DNA of 64,000 nt from an uncultured Saprospiraceae bacterium. GTDB lineage: Bacteria > Bacteroidota > Bacteroidia > Chitinophagales > Saprospiraceae. The stretch covers positions 89,534 to 153,533 of the forward strand of contig CALIAU010000004.1 in NCBI GenBank assembly GCA_938045585.1, written 5' to 3'. The notes below the pieces were generated by a model, which did not search any database, was not told the DNA's origin, and saw only the letters and a program-made list of their open reading frames with translations. Below are positions 53,913 to 62,445 of this stretch, in pieces. Made by a program: the position numbers and the translations under genes. The stretch's first letter is position 1. The number at the start of each line of letters is the position of its first letter.

Positions 53913-53931
53913 TGTGTCTAATCAGCAAGTC

Positions 53932-56900
53932 TTATTTTACTAGTATTAGTTTTTCAACGACAGACTTATTTGTATTTACGTCCGTAATCACGACCATATA
54001 CATTCCGTCCTCAACATCCGAAAGATCTAATTGGCTTTGCTCGTTTGATTCCCTTACTAAGTTCCCAATCTCAGAAAAGACCTTTACATTTAGTCTCAGT
54101 CCTTCCGAATCAATAAAGAGCATGCCTCTTGAAGGATTTGGATACACATTTATTTTAGTGCCACTAAGATCATGCACCGCAGAAGGCCCATCTAAACCAT
54201 CACAGTCTTCATCGATTCCATTGCCTGGAATTTCTTCAGCATTTGGATTGACATCTGGATTCGTATCATCACAATCTTCATCTAAACCGAAACCGTCACC
54301 GTCAAAGTCATTATCTAGAGTCGTGGGATCACAATCATCATCAATGCCATTACCTGGAATCTCTGTTGCACCCGGATTAACATCAGGATTGGATTCATCA
54401 CAATCTTCATCCAAACCAAAACCATCTCCATCCAAATCATTATCTAAAGTGCTTGCATCACAGTCATCATCAATGCCATTAAATAATACCTCCGTCGCAG
54501 AAGGATTTATTTCTGCATTTTCATCATCACAATCTTCGTCAATGGAGAAGCCATCCCCATCCTGATCATTATCTATTGTTTCTTCATCACAGTCATCGTC
54601 AAGACCATTATAGTACGTTTCCATTACACCCGGATTGATATCCGCATTCGTATCATCGCAATCAATTTCATCTGTAAATCCATCTCCGTCCATATCTATT
54701 CCTGAGCTGATACATCCAAAGGAAATTAAACCGTTTCCTGTCATATCCGAATCAGCATTACAATCATTTACATCCTGTAAGATGATGAGTACATTTGGAA
54801 AGTCTGCATTATCTGTATAATCAAACTCTACTCTACAATCTCCTAAGGAACTTAACAAGTCTCCTCGTTCGGCAGTAGCAATATTATAGCTATATACTAA
54901 AACATTTGCTTCAAACACATCGGTGCTATAACCATCACAGAAATCTATAAAGTAGCTTACGCCATCTCTAAGTTCATTTACCACATAGGATTCATTAGAC
55001 CATATTTGCCAGGTAGAGTTTGCCGGTCCATCAATACAATTTCCTGCGTTTGCAAAAATATCCCATGGCCCTGTAGCAAAGTCCCCACAGGGTGGTTCCT
55101 CGTCCAAACCATCGCAATTTTCATCGACCCCATTTCCTTCAATTTCTACAGCATCCGGATTAATCGCAGGATCTTGATCATCACAATCATCCGCAATTCC
55201 ATAACCGTCCATATCCAAATCATCATCTAGGGTTGCCTCATTACAATCATCGTCTAAGCCATTATATGGAATCTCATCTGCATCAGCATTCATTGCACTG
55301 TTGAAATCATTACAGTCTTCATCACAGCTAAAGCCATCGCCATCATTATCAATTGCACCGCTGCATACATTTGCTGTAAACATACCACGACCGTGTGATG
55401 CCGCAAGCACGGTAAAGTCACTATGCCTTACATCTAACATATCAATACGCGTAGGGGCAGAACCAAAGTTATTGTACACCCACTCTGTGTCATCCTCTCC
55501 TTGAATAGCATCTGTTGTCCAGACCCCTAATTCTGTACCAAGAATAACTCCATTCGGATTAGCTGGATTCCAAACTGCCCAACGAATTGGCATATTAGGT
55601 AAGTCCCCTTCCTGATTTGTCCATGACTCACCTGCATCTTCACTTACAAATACAGACAGGGCATTGACATTAGAAATACAAAAAACGATCCTGTCTGTAT
55701 TATTTAAATCAAGATCGATACTTCTAATATTCCCAGAGCCTGCGTAAATTCTACTCACTGTTGGTGATCCCTGGATCAAATTATTTACCTGAAATATATT
55801 TCCTCCATTTGTTCCTACATAAATTATAGTATTGTCTGTAGGATGTACCTTAATTGCTGAGGCTCTTTGTCCTATCATTTGAGAGATTTCTAAGGAATCA
55901 AATACGCCTGTATGAACATCAAGAGTAATTATTTCTCCTGTATTGCCACTACATATCAGCATGTCATTATCATCATCATAATCTGTAGGATTAATGAAAG
56001 AACCCCTAGAACCAGAAAGACTATAACGTTGATCAGAATTCCAAGCGTTTGTTGTTACCCAATAACTATTAAACACAAACGATGAAATCTGGATATTGGG
56101 ATTATCTCTGTCGATATGACAATAAGCACCATCTCCTCCAGTTACCTCAAACGTTGAATTTATCCCAGGATCTTCAAAAAGGTGTGTACCATTATCCTGC
56201 GTGCCTCCTAAAAAATAATTTTCAATTGTGGGATGTATTGCACAGGCATAGAATTGTATCGTATTATAACCTTGGTTTTTCCATTCCACAATTGGAACAG
56301 GAGCCGTTGCATTTTCTGTTAGAAATAAACCACCATCATTTGTAAACACTGCCTTATTCCCATCACCTGGCAAATAGCCTGCAAAATGTTGATCTGCATG
56401 GACTTCTTGCAATCCAAATCCACCAAACCACTGCGAAATCTGTCTCCAGTTCTCACCACCATCTTCCGATAATAATAAATCCACACCACCTATAAATATC
56501 CTATCCTCATCATTGGGATCTATTGTAATACTTAGATCATACCAGGCCTGATTTCTTGTAAAAAAATCCATACCAAATGCGGGTGGTGCTTCTAGTATTT
56601 CCCAGTTAAGTCCTCCATTCTTAGACTTTACTATCTCTTCTACTGAACGCGAACTCGGTGCTTCCTTCAATACATAAATGACATCTGGATTAGAGGGCGA
56701 GACAGCAAGTTCTACCCTTCTCGGTAAATAGCCTGGTATATCAAGAAATTCCCAGCTATCTCCATTATCTGTTGATTTATACACACCATCATTGGATCCA
56801 TTAAATCCCATACCGGCATACAATGCTCCGTCAGTTGCCAGGTCAATATCTCCAGCTCTTTCAGAAAATCCAAACTGTCCATTCCCCAATGATTTTACCC

Positions 56901-57579
56901 ATGTTTCTCCTCTATCAAGGGACATCTGTATTCCCCCTGCACGCGTACAGGCAAATAATCTATCCCCAGCAATAAGAAGCTTCTGGACATAACGGAATGT
57001 TGTATTTGCTGTGGACTCTAAACGATTCCATGTCCTACCTCCATCTAAAGATCTATAAATGCCATCGCCTTGATAAGCATCTGCATTAAACCAACCTTCT
57101 CCTGTAGAAACATAGATCACATCATGATTAGAAGGATCTATAACTATTGAAGATATTGCACTATTCCCTGTATATGAGCTTATCCGTTCCCAGGTGTAAT
57201 TATTAGAAAAGGCGTCTGTCAATTTCCATAAACCACCTGCTACGCCTCCTGTCCATATGGTATTTCCTGAAGGATCGCTGGGATCAAAAGCCATGGTACG
57301 TGTCCTACCTCCAAAATTATCTGGTCCACGTTCTTCCCAGAACAGAGTATTCCCAGATCTAATAGTATTATTTTCTATCTGCTTTGAAATCTTATAGATC
57401 TCTTTTCTAGAAAGAGTATTTGTAGCAAGATCTTTAGTCATCTCAAACTCCTGCTTGGCCATTTCTTCTACTCTTCTCTCTTTGGGAAGTTTAACTAAGT
57501 TCTCCTCTGGACTGAAAAATATAGCTACCGTACTTACTGAAAGTACGACTAATAGACATTGGAATAGTAATCTTTGCAT
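53932..57579 (-). CDS. Giant T9SS protein: sortilin-like propeller with MopE-type repeats
   Basis: The 1215-residue protein has a signal peptide (about 1-22). A long propeller of BNR/VPS10-sortilin type (about 60-740) contains repeated SxDxGxxW blades, such as KSTDNGDSWEFLD and VSEDAGESWTNQ. Two MopE-type calcium/metal loops (about 743-830, DNDGDGFSCDEDCND) precede a beta-domain with Cys (about 830-960). Four more MopE repeats of about 43 residues lie at about 963-1135, and the T9SS sorting domain covers about 1136-1215 (INVYPNPSRGMLFI). The MopE repeats are strongly acidic with DxDxDG motifs and probably bind calcium. It is likely a surface protein for adhesion or ligand binding; proteolytic activity is not suggested. 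Confidence 0.9.
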   Translation of the reverse strand: MQRLLFQCLLVVLSVSTVAIFFSPEENLVKLPKERRVEEMAKQEFEMTKDLATNTLSRKEIYKISKQIENNTIRSGNTLFWEERGPDNFGGRTRTMAFDPSDPSGNTIWTGGVAGGLWKLTDAFSNNYTWERISSYTGNSAISSIVIDPSNHDVIYVSTGEGWFNADAYQGDGIYRSLDGGRTWNRLESTANTTFRYVQKLLIAGDRLFACTRAGGIQMSLDRGETWVKSLGNGQFGFSERAGDIDLATDGALYAGMGFNGSNDGVYKSTDNGDSWEFLDIPGYLPRRVELAVSPSNPDVIYVLKEAPSSRSVEEIVKSKNGGLNWEILEAPPAFGMDFFTRNQAWYDLSITIDPNDEDRIFIGGVDLLLSEDGGENWRQISQWFGGFGLQEVHADQHFAGYLPGDGNKAVFTNDGGLFLTENATAPVPIVEWKNQGYNTIQFYACAIHPTIENYFLGGTQDNGTHLFEDPGINSTFEVTGGDGAYCHIDRDNPNIQISSFVFNSYWVTTNAWNSDQRYSLSGSRGSFINPTDYDDDNDMLICSGNTGEIITLDVHTGVFDSLEISQMIGQRASAIKVHPTDNTIIYVGTNGGNIFQVNNLIQGSPTVSRIYAGSGNIRSIDLDLNNTDRIVFCISNVNALSVFVSEDAGESWTNQEGDLPNMPIRWAVWNPANPNGVILGTELGVWTTDAIQGEDDTEWVYNNFGSAPTRIDMLDVRHSDFTVLAASHGRGMFTANVCSGAIDNDGDGFSCDEDCNDFNSAMNADADEIPYNGLDDDCNEATLDDDLDMDGYGIADDCDDQDPAINPDAVEIEGNGVDENCDGLDEEPPCGDFATGPWDIFANAGNCIDGPANSTWQIWSNESYVVNELRDGVSYFIDFCDGYSTDVFEANVLVYSYNIATAERGDLLSSLGDCRVEFDYTDNADFPNVLIILQDVNDCNADSDMTGNGLISFGCISSGIDMDGDGFTDEIDCDDTNADINPGVMETYYNGLDDDCDEETIDNDQDGDGFSIDEDCDDENAEINPSATEVLFNGIDDDCDASTLDNDLDGDGFGLDEDCDESNPDVNPGATEIPGNGIDDDCDPTTLDNDFDGDGFGLDEDCDDTNPDVNPNAEEIPGNGIDEDCDGLDGPSAVHDLSGTKINVYPNPSRGMLFIDSEGLRLNVKVFSEIGNLVRESNEQSQLDLSDVEDGMYMVVITDVNTNKSVVEKLILVK
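54195..55360 (-). repeat. In-gene MopE repeat DNA
   Basis: Six Asp/Cys-rich MopE-type units are encoded here in two blocks (54195-54690 with four, 55090-55360 with two). Units in the first block are about 129 bp long and nearly alike, with repeated TCATCACAATC(T/A)TCATC-type phrases on the plus strand. Recombination between them could change the copy number. Confidence 0.75.
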
Positions 57580-57740
57580 GTATTCTGATTTTGATTAAAT
57601 ATAAGTTTTATCAATATTTCCGAATGCAAGAAATCCCCTTAAGGTCACTAGAAACACATTTATATGTGCTCTTAGCCAATAATTTTAGGAGAATCTACCC
57701 TATTTCCCCTTTTTCTAGCATTCCATTAACCCGAATACTA

Positions 57741-57748
57741 TAAATTTG
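57741..57748 (+). promoter_or_regulatory. Possible Bacteroidota -7 element
   Basis: TAAATTTG matches the Bacteroidota -7 consensus TAnnTTTG and lies 70 bp upstream of the TPR lipoprotein start. No clear -33 TTTG element stands at the right distance. The rest of this 239-bp divergent gap is AT-rich with no other recognised site. Confidence 0.35.
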
Positions 57749-57818
57749 CATCTTAGTTTTAAGAAGGCATTAACACCTATTTTGTTATTCTCTACGTATA
57801 AATAAGAAATACGCTCCT

Positions 57819-59252
57819 ATGAAAAAGTCTCAGCTGTTTGTATTATTGGCCGCACCCCTGTTCTTCTTTGCTTGCACACCTAAGGTGGTCGAAGAGACAA
57901 AGAAAGAACCTGTGCGAGAAGTTGTTCAAGAAGAACCCGTAGGACCCTGTACGATTTTAAGCCAATTATCCCCGTCCAAAAAAGATGAAGCGGAAACTGC
58001 CTATGTCTTATACCGCGATTTTTATAAAGCCAAGGAATATGAAAAAGCACTACCACTATGGCAAAAGGCATTTAGTTTAGCGCCAGCAGCAAATGGTAGA
58101 ATTAAATATCAGTTTGATGATGGTGTGGGTATATACAAGGGGCTGATGGAAACAGCAACGGATGCTGCGACAAAACAGGCCTACGTAGATGAAATCATGA
58201 AAATCTATGATAAGCGCACTGAATGTATTGGAGACGAAGGATACTCACTGGGTAGAAAAGCCTTTGATAATTATTACTACTTTTCAGAATTCACTTCAGA
58301 AGATGAGACCTTTGACATGTTTAAACGTGCCATGGATTTAAAAGGCGAAAAGTCTGACTACTTTGTCATAAATCCATTTGCAGCACTTCTGTCTGATCGC
58401 ATACTGGACGAACGTGTTTCCATGGAAGAAGGAAGCAAGTATGCAAATATGATCTTTGATGCTGTGGAATATGGAAAAGCAAATTGCAAAAAGGACTGCG
58501 AAGCTTGGGATATTGTCAATGATTATGCTCCAGCAAAAATGGAAAACTTAGAAGGCCTAAAAGGCTTTTATGATTGTGCATACTTTAGTAAAAAATACCA
58601 CGCACAATATTTATCAAATCCTACCGACTGTGAAACCATAAATATTGCCTACGGTAGAATGCTATGGGGAGGCTGTGCTAAAACAGACCCACTTGTTGCT
58701 GAGGTTCTCAATGCTAAAAAGACAAACTGTTATACTCCACCACCACCAAAAGAAAGTACTTTGAGACAGGCATACGATGCATACACAGAGGGAAGATATA
58801 ATGAAGCAATTAACTTGTTTGATCAGTTTGTAAACAAAACAACGGACGCTGAAAAGAAAGCAAAATATACCCTGCTCATCGCAAAGATTTATTACCGTGA
58901 CATTAAGAACTTCCCCCAATCAAGAAAGAAGGCTTTGGAGGCTGCTGCTTTTAGAGCAAACTGGGGTGAACCCTATATCTTAATAGGAAAACTATATGCA
59001 TCCAGTGGTCCGCTTTGTGGACCAGGAAGAGGCTGGGATTCTCAGATTGTTACCTGGCCAGCTATTGATAAATTTGAATACGCTAAAAAGATAGACCCTG
59101 CTGCAGCTGAAGAAGCGAACAAATGGATTAGTCAGTATAGACAATATATGCCTTCTAAAGAAGATGTCTTTATCCGAAGTTTGAAAGCAGGAGCAAGCTA
59201 TAAAGTGGGATGCTGGATAAATGAAAGCACAAAGATCAGAACGGCAAACTAA
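57819..59252 (+). CDS. TPR lipoprotein, second paralogue
   Basis: The 477-residue protein has a lipoprotein signal (LFFFAC, Cys19 lipidated) and a Lys/Glu/Val linker. TPR-like repeats follow (YRDFYKAKEYEKALPLWQKAF; YDAYTEGRYNEAINLFDQFV), and the conserved end is FIRSLKAGASYKVGCWINES. It aligns throughout with the secreted TPR protein at 52437 but is lipid-anchored, so the two may work at different faces of the same complex (inference). It is followed at 40 bp by the GH1 gene. Between the two paralogues lies the giant propeller gene on the other strand. Confidence 0.86.
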   Translation: MKKSQLFVLLAAPLFFFACTPKVVEETKKEPVREVVQEEPVGPCTILSQLSPSKKDEAETAYVLYRDFYKAKEYEKALPLWQKAFSLAPAANGRIKYQFDDGVGIYKGLMETATDAATKQAYVDEIMKIYDKRTECIGDEGYSLGRKAFDNYYYFSEFTSEDETFDMFKRAMDLKGEKSDYFVINPFAALLSDRILDERVSMEEGSKYANMIFDAVEYGKANCKKDCEAWDIVNDYAPAKMENLEGLKGFYDCAYFSKKYHAQYLSNPTDCETINIAYGRMLWGGCAKTDPLVAEVLNAKKTNCYTPPPPKESTLRQAYDAYTEGRYNEAINLFDQFVNKTTDAEKKAKYTLLIAKIYYRDIKNFPQSRKKALEAAAFRANWGEPYILIGKLYASSGPLCGPGRGWDSQIVTWPAIDKFEYAKKIDPAAAEEANKWISQYRQYMPSKEDVFIRSLKAGASYKVGCWINESTKIRTAN

Positions 59253-59292
59253 AAGAGAAAAGCTTTTCTGAATATTGCTTACTTTGTAGGCT

Positions 59293-60696
59293 ATGAAGGT
59301 CTTAATCAAGATATTGAAAATCTTACTCTTTGCAATCCTATTAATCTATATCGGTGCGATACTTGTTTGGAATTTCTCGCAGCCAGCAGTCAAGTGGAAG
59401 AAAGAGGATTTTAAAATTGTATCGGAGGTATTTCCGGAAGACTTTATGTGGGGCACCGCGACTGCCGCACATCAGGTAGAAGGCAATAACACAAATAACA
59501 ACTGGTATGCTTGGGAGCACAGTCTGAATGAAGACAACGAGTCTACCATTCACAACAATGACAAATCTGGAAAAGCTGCAGATCACTGGAATAGATATCC
59601 TGAAGATATACAGCGCATGCAAGATTTAGGGATGAACGCCTATCGCTTTTCTATCGAGTGGAGTAAGATAGAACCTGAGCAAGGCATAATTGATAGAGCA
59701 GCTATACAGCATTATCATGACTTAGTGGATAGTCTGAATGCTGCTGGGCTCACGCCAATGATGACCTTTCATCACTTTACCCAACCCATCTGGTTTGATG
59801 ATCTGGGTGGATTTGAAAAAGAAGAAAACATTAGTCTCTTCGTGAAATTTTGCCGCTTAGTTTTTGAAGAATTTGTTGATAAGGTGGATTACTACTGCAC
59901 CATTAATGAACCCAATGTCTTTATCACCGGTGGTTATGTTCGTGGTGATTTCCCTCCAGGTAAAAAAGATCCACAATTAGCTGGAGAGGTATTATTTAAT
60001 CTATTGAAAGCACATACACTAGTTTATAGAACAATTAAAGCATTGCCTGGAGGGCGTGATGCAAAGGTGGGTATCGTGAAAGATATTTTTGTGTTCGAAC
60101 CAAGAAACAGATTCCATCCCGGTGACTGGTTAGTGGCAAGAACAGTGGACAAAGCATTTAACGAATCCACGCTTGCATTTTTGAAAACAGGTTACTATAA
60201 TTTTGAATTTCCTCCGGTGAGTATTTCTAAAGAATACAGAATAGGAAAAGGATCGTATGACTTTGCTGGGCTAAACTATTACTCACACATCATTTTTGAC
60301 TTTTCTTTTGATCAGGAGAAAGCCTTGGAACCACATATGCCAGAGGATGAAATAAAAACAGACATGGAATATACCATGTACCCAGAGGGACTTTATACTG
60401 CAATAAAACGGATTGCCAGTTTGGGTGCACCTATCATAATTACAGAAAATGGTGTCGCAGATAGGGATGATGATATCCGTGGACTGTATATACAAGAGCA
60501 TCTTTCTGCTGTCTCCAAAGCCATGGAAGAGGGTTATGACATTGATGGGTATTTTTACTGGTCCCTGATGGATAATTTTGAATGGGCGGAAGGCTATGAT
60601 ATGAAATTTGGACTATATGCTTTAGACACCCTCAGTCAAGAGAGAAGCTTAAGAAAGGGCGCATTGACGCTAAAAAACATCATTCAAGGAAACTAA
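59293..60696 (+). CDS. Membrane-anchored glycoside hydrolase family 1 enzyme
   Basis: The 467-residue protein has an uncleaved-looking N-terminal membrane helix (about 7-27) and then a complete GH1 barrel. The acid/base Glu is E206 (CTINEPN) and the nucleophile Glu is E385 (ITENG). The family start DFMWGTATAAHQVEGNNTNNNW is also present. GH1 enzymes remove beta-linked glucose, galactose or related residues from short glycosides. Most bacterial GH1 enzymes are cytoplasmic and lack such an anchor, so this one probably acts in the periplasm. It sits between a TPR lipoprotein gene and an M48 protease gene. Confidence 0.92.
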   Translation: MKVLIKILKILLFAILLIYIGAILVWNFSQPAVKWKKEDFKIVSEVFPEDFMWGTATAAHQVEGNNTNNNWYAWEHSLNEDNESTIHNNDKSGKAADHWNRYPEDIQRMQDLGMNAYRFSIEWSKIEPEQGIIDRAAIQHYHDLVDSLNAAGLTPMMTFHHFTQPIWFDDLGGFEKEENISLFVKFCRLVFEEFVDKVDYYCTINEPNVFITGGYVRGDFPPGKKDPQLAGEVLFNLLKAHTLVYRTIKALPGGRDAKVGIVKDIFVFEPRNRFHPGDWLVARTVDKAFNESTLAFLKTGYYNFEFPPVSISKEYRIGKGSYDFAGLNYYSHIIFDFSFDQEKALEPHMPEDEIKTDMEYTMYPEGLYTAIKRIASLGAPIIITENGVADRDDDIRGLYIQEHLSAVSKAMEEGYDIDGYFYWSLMDNFEWAEGYDMKFGLYALDTLSQERSLRKGALTLKNIIQGN

Positions 60697-60781
60697 TCTA
60701 AAATATAGCGAGTTATAAGAATTAGGATTAAGAATTTCATTCTATCTTTAATCTATTAACAGAACCTAAGAATACAACAGT

Positions 60782-61618
60782 ATGTATAGAAGACAGCAAC
60801 AGCAATATGGAGGTGGATATGGCTCACCTATGCGTGGAGGAAGCAGACGTGGCGGAAGATTTAAGCTCATGCTCATTATAGGTCTTGCTATTGCAGGCTA
60901 TCATTTTTTAAAATATTTTACGACTACACAAGTAAACCCAATCACGGGAGAGAAACAACACGTTTCTCTAACTCCAGAACAAGAAGTGGCATTGGGATTA
61001 CAAAGTGCTCCTCAGATGGTGCAGCAGCATGGTGGTCTACACCCTGACCAAAGAGCACAGGAATATGTAAAGCAGGTGGGGAACAAACTGGTTGCAAGTA
61101 CAGTAGCACGTCAAAGTGGATATCAATATGGATTTCATTTGCTAGCAGATCCTAATGTTGTCAATGCCTTTGCCTTACCAGGAGGTCAAGTATTTATTAC
61201 GGAAGCTCTTTTTGCACAACTGACAACGGAGGATCAGTTGGCTGGAATACTAGGGCACGAGGTAGGTCATGTTATTCATAGACATGGTGCAGAACGTTTA
61301 GCTAAGCAGGGACTCACACAGGGATTAATTACCTCTGTAATGGTGGGCTCAGGTGATGCCGGTGCAACTCAGATGGCACAGGCGATAGGCTCCATGGTAA
61401 ATATGAAATATGGACGTGAACAAGAATTAGAGTCGGATGATTTTGGTGTGCGCATGATGATGGAAGCAGGCTACGATCCTAGATCCCTTCTTGAAGTTAT
61501 GGACATACTAGAAAATGCTTCTGGGCCTAACAGAACTCCTGAACATATGAGCACTCACCCAAGTCCTGAGAATCGTCGTGAAATGATTATGCAAGCGATG
61601 GAGAAGTATTCGAAGTAA
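60782..61618 (+). CDS. M48-family metalloprotease
   Basis: The 278-residue protein has a Gln/Gly/Arg-rich N-terminus and one membrane helix (about 30-48). The M48 domain has H159-E160-xx-H163 (GHEVGHVIHRHGAER) and the third zinc ligand in ELESDDFGVRMM. It is like BepA/LoiP-type periplasmic proteases that handle outer-membrane proteins; substrate unknown. It begins 85 bp after the GH1 stop on the same strand. Confidence 0.92.
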   Translation: MYRRQQQQYGGGYGSPMRGGSRRGGRFKLMLIIGLAIAGYHFLKYFTTTQVNPITGEKQHVSLTPEQEVALGLQSAPQMVQQHGGLHPDQRAQEYVKQVGNKLVASTVARQSGYQYGFHLLADPNVVNAFALPGGQVFITEALFAQLTTEDQLAGILGHEVGHVIHRHGAERLAKQGLTQGLITSVMVGSGDAGATQMAQAIGSMVNMKYGREQELESDDFGVRMMMEAGYDPRSLLEVMDILENASGPNRTPEHMSTHPSPENRREMIMQAMEKYSK

Positions 61619-61620
61619 AG

Positions 61621-61672
61621 AGATTTTAGACGCTAGATATTAGATGCAGACGCTAGATGTTAAACATTAGAT
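61621..61672 (+). repeat. AGACGCTAGAT degenerate repeat
   Basis: AGACGCTAGATATTAGATGC is followed by AGACGCTAGATGTTAAACAT and ATTAGATTTT, giving an imperfect 20-bp tandem repeat just after the M48 gene. The unit type is unlike the other low-complexity repeats in the window. Confidence 0.65.
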
Positions 61673-61728
61673 TTTGGGGAATTGATCAGTTATGATTAAA
61701 TAATTCAAGGACATCTTTTAAGGTTTTT

Positions 61729-61840
61729 GGGCGTGCCCCCTTTTAAAAAAAGGGGTCGTGTCGTCCACAGCTAGGTCCTCCGGACGCCTTCGGCCTGTTA
61801 CCACCTGCCTGCGTGCGCACGCAGGCAGGCCACTCACGCG
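61729..61840 (+). repeat. GC-rich interspersed hairpin element, copy D
   Basis: This 112-bp element starts GGGCGTGCCCCC and ends CACGCG, 6 bp from the stop of the gamma-carbonic-anhydrase-like gene. It closely matches copy A, but the 5' hairpin has an expanded stem (CCCCTTTT/AAAAGGGG). It contains a perfect 26-bp palindrome at 61804-61829 (half-site CCTGCCTGCGTGC). The remaining gap (61673-61728) shows nothing recognised. Confidence 0.87.
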
Positions 61841-61846
61841 TAAATA

Positions 61847-62443
61847 CTACTTTGACTTTATGGACTCCCAAGTTGTGTACAAACTTTCTTGATTTGGTCT
61901 ATCCTCAGGTATAGAAGTTAGAGCCTGCGTTTCTTTTAATGAATCGTGGCAGTCCTTAGGCAGGGTTTGATACAATTCTGTTCCCTTCTTTTTCCAGGCT
62001 AACATCTCATCAGATACTTGTTTAATTACCTTTGCCGGATTTCCTACGATGAGGCTCCTACTTGGAACGTCTTCATTTGCCTTTATAAAACTTAATGCAC
62101 CTACGATACTCCCCTCTCCAATGACAGCATTATCCATTATGACAGCATTCATTCCTACCAGTACATCCTTGCCTATCATTGCACCATGGATGATTGCACC
62201 ATGACCTATATGTGCACCTTCTTCAAGTGTTACGACTATACCAGGAAACATATGTATGGTACAATTTTCCTGCACATTACATCCATCTTTAATTACAATC
62301 CCACCCCAGTCACCACGTATTGCAGCTCCCGGTCCAATGTACACGTCCTTACCAATAATAACATTCCCTGTTACAGCCGCCAAGGGATGTACAAATGAAC
62401 TGGGATCTACCACTGGAGTAAATCCTTTAAAACTATAAATCAT
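61847..62443 (-). CDS. Gamma-carbonic-anhydrase-like hexapeptide-repeat protein
   Basis: The 198-residue left-handed beta-helix has hexapeptide repeats (VTGNVIIGKDVYIGPGAAIRGDWGGIVI). Three histidines in the positions of gamma carbonic anhydrase ligands are seen in ENCTIHMFPG and GAHIGHGAIIHGA. It resembles PaaY/YrdA. It may hydrate CO2 or act as a thioesterase-like helper, which is unsettled in the family. It starts 2 bp after the M43-like protease stop, so the two are co-transcribed despite unrelated predicted roles. Confidence 0.9.
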   Translation of the reverse strand: MIYSFKGFTPVVDPSSFVHPLAAVTGNVIIGKDVYIGPGAAIRGDWGGIVIKDGCNVQENCTIHMFPGIVVTLEEGAHIGHGAIIHGAMIGKDVLVGMNAVIMDNAVIGEGSIVGALSFIKANEDVPSRSLIVGNPAKVIKQVSDEMLAWKKKGTELYQTLPKDCHDSLKETQALTSIPEDRPNQESLYTTWESIKSK

Positions 62444-62445
62444 AA

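Noticed and set aside
53894-54565. Plus-strand open frame opposite the MopE repeats
   Set aside because: It is a Ser/Pro-rich shadow of the Asp-rich repeats on the minus strand; the terminator and sorting domain support the minus-strand gene.
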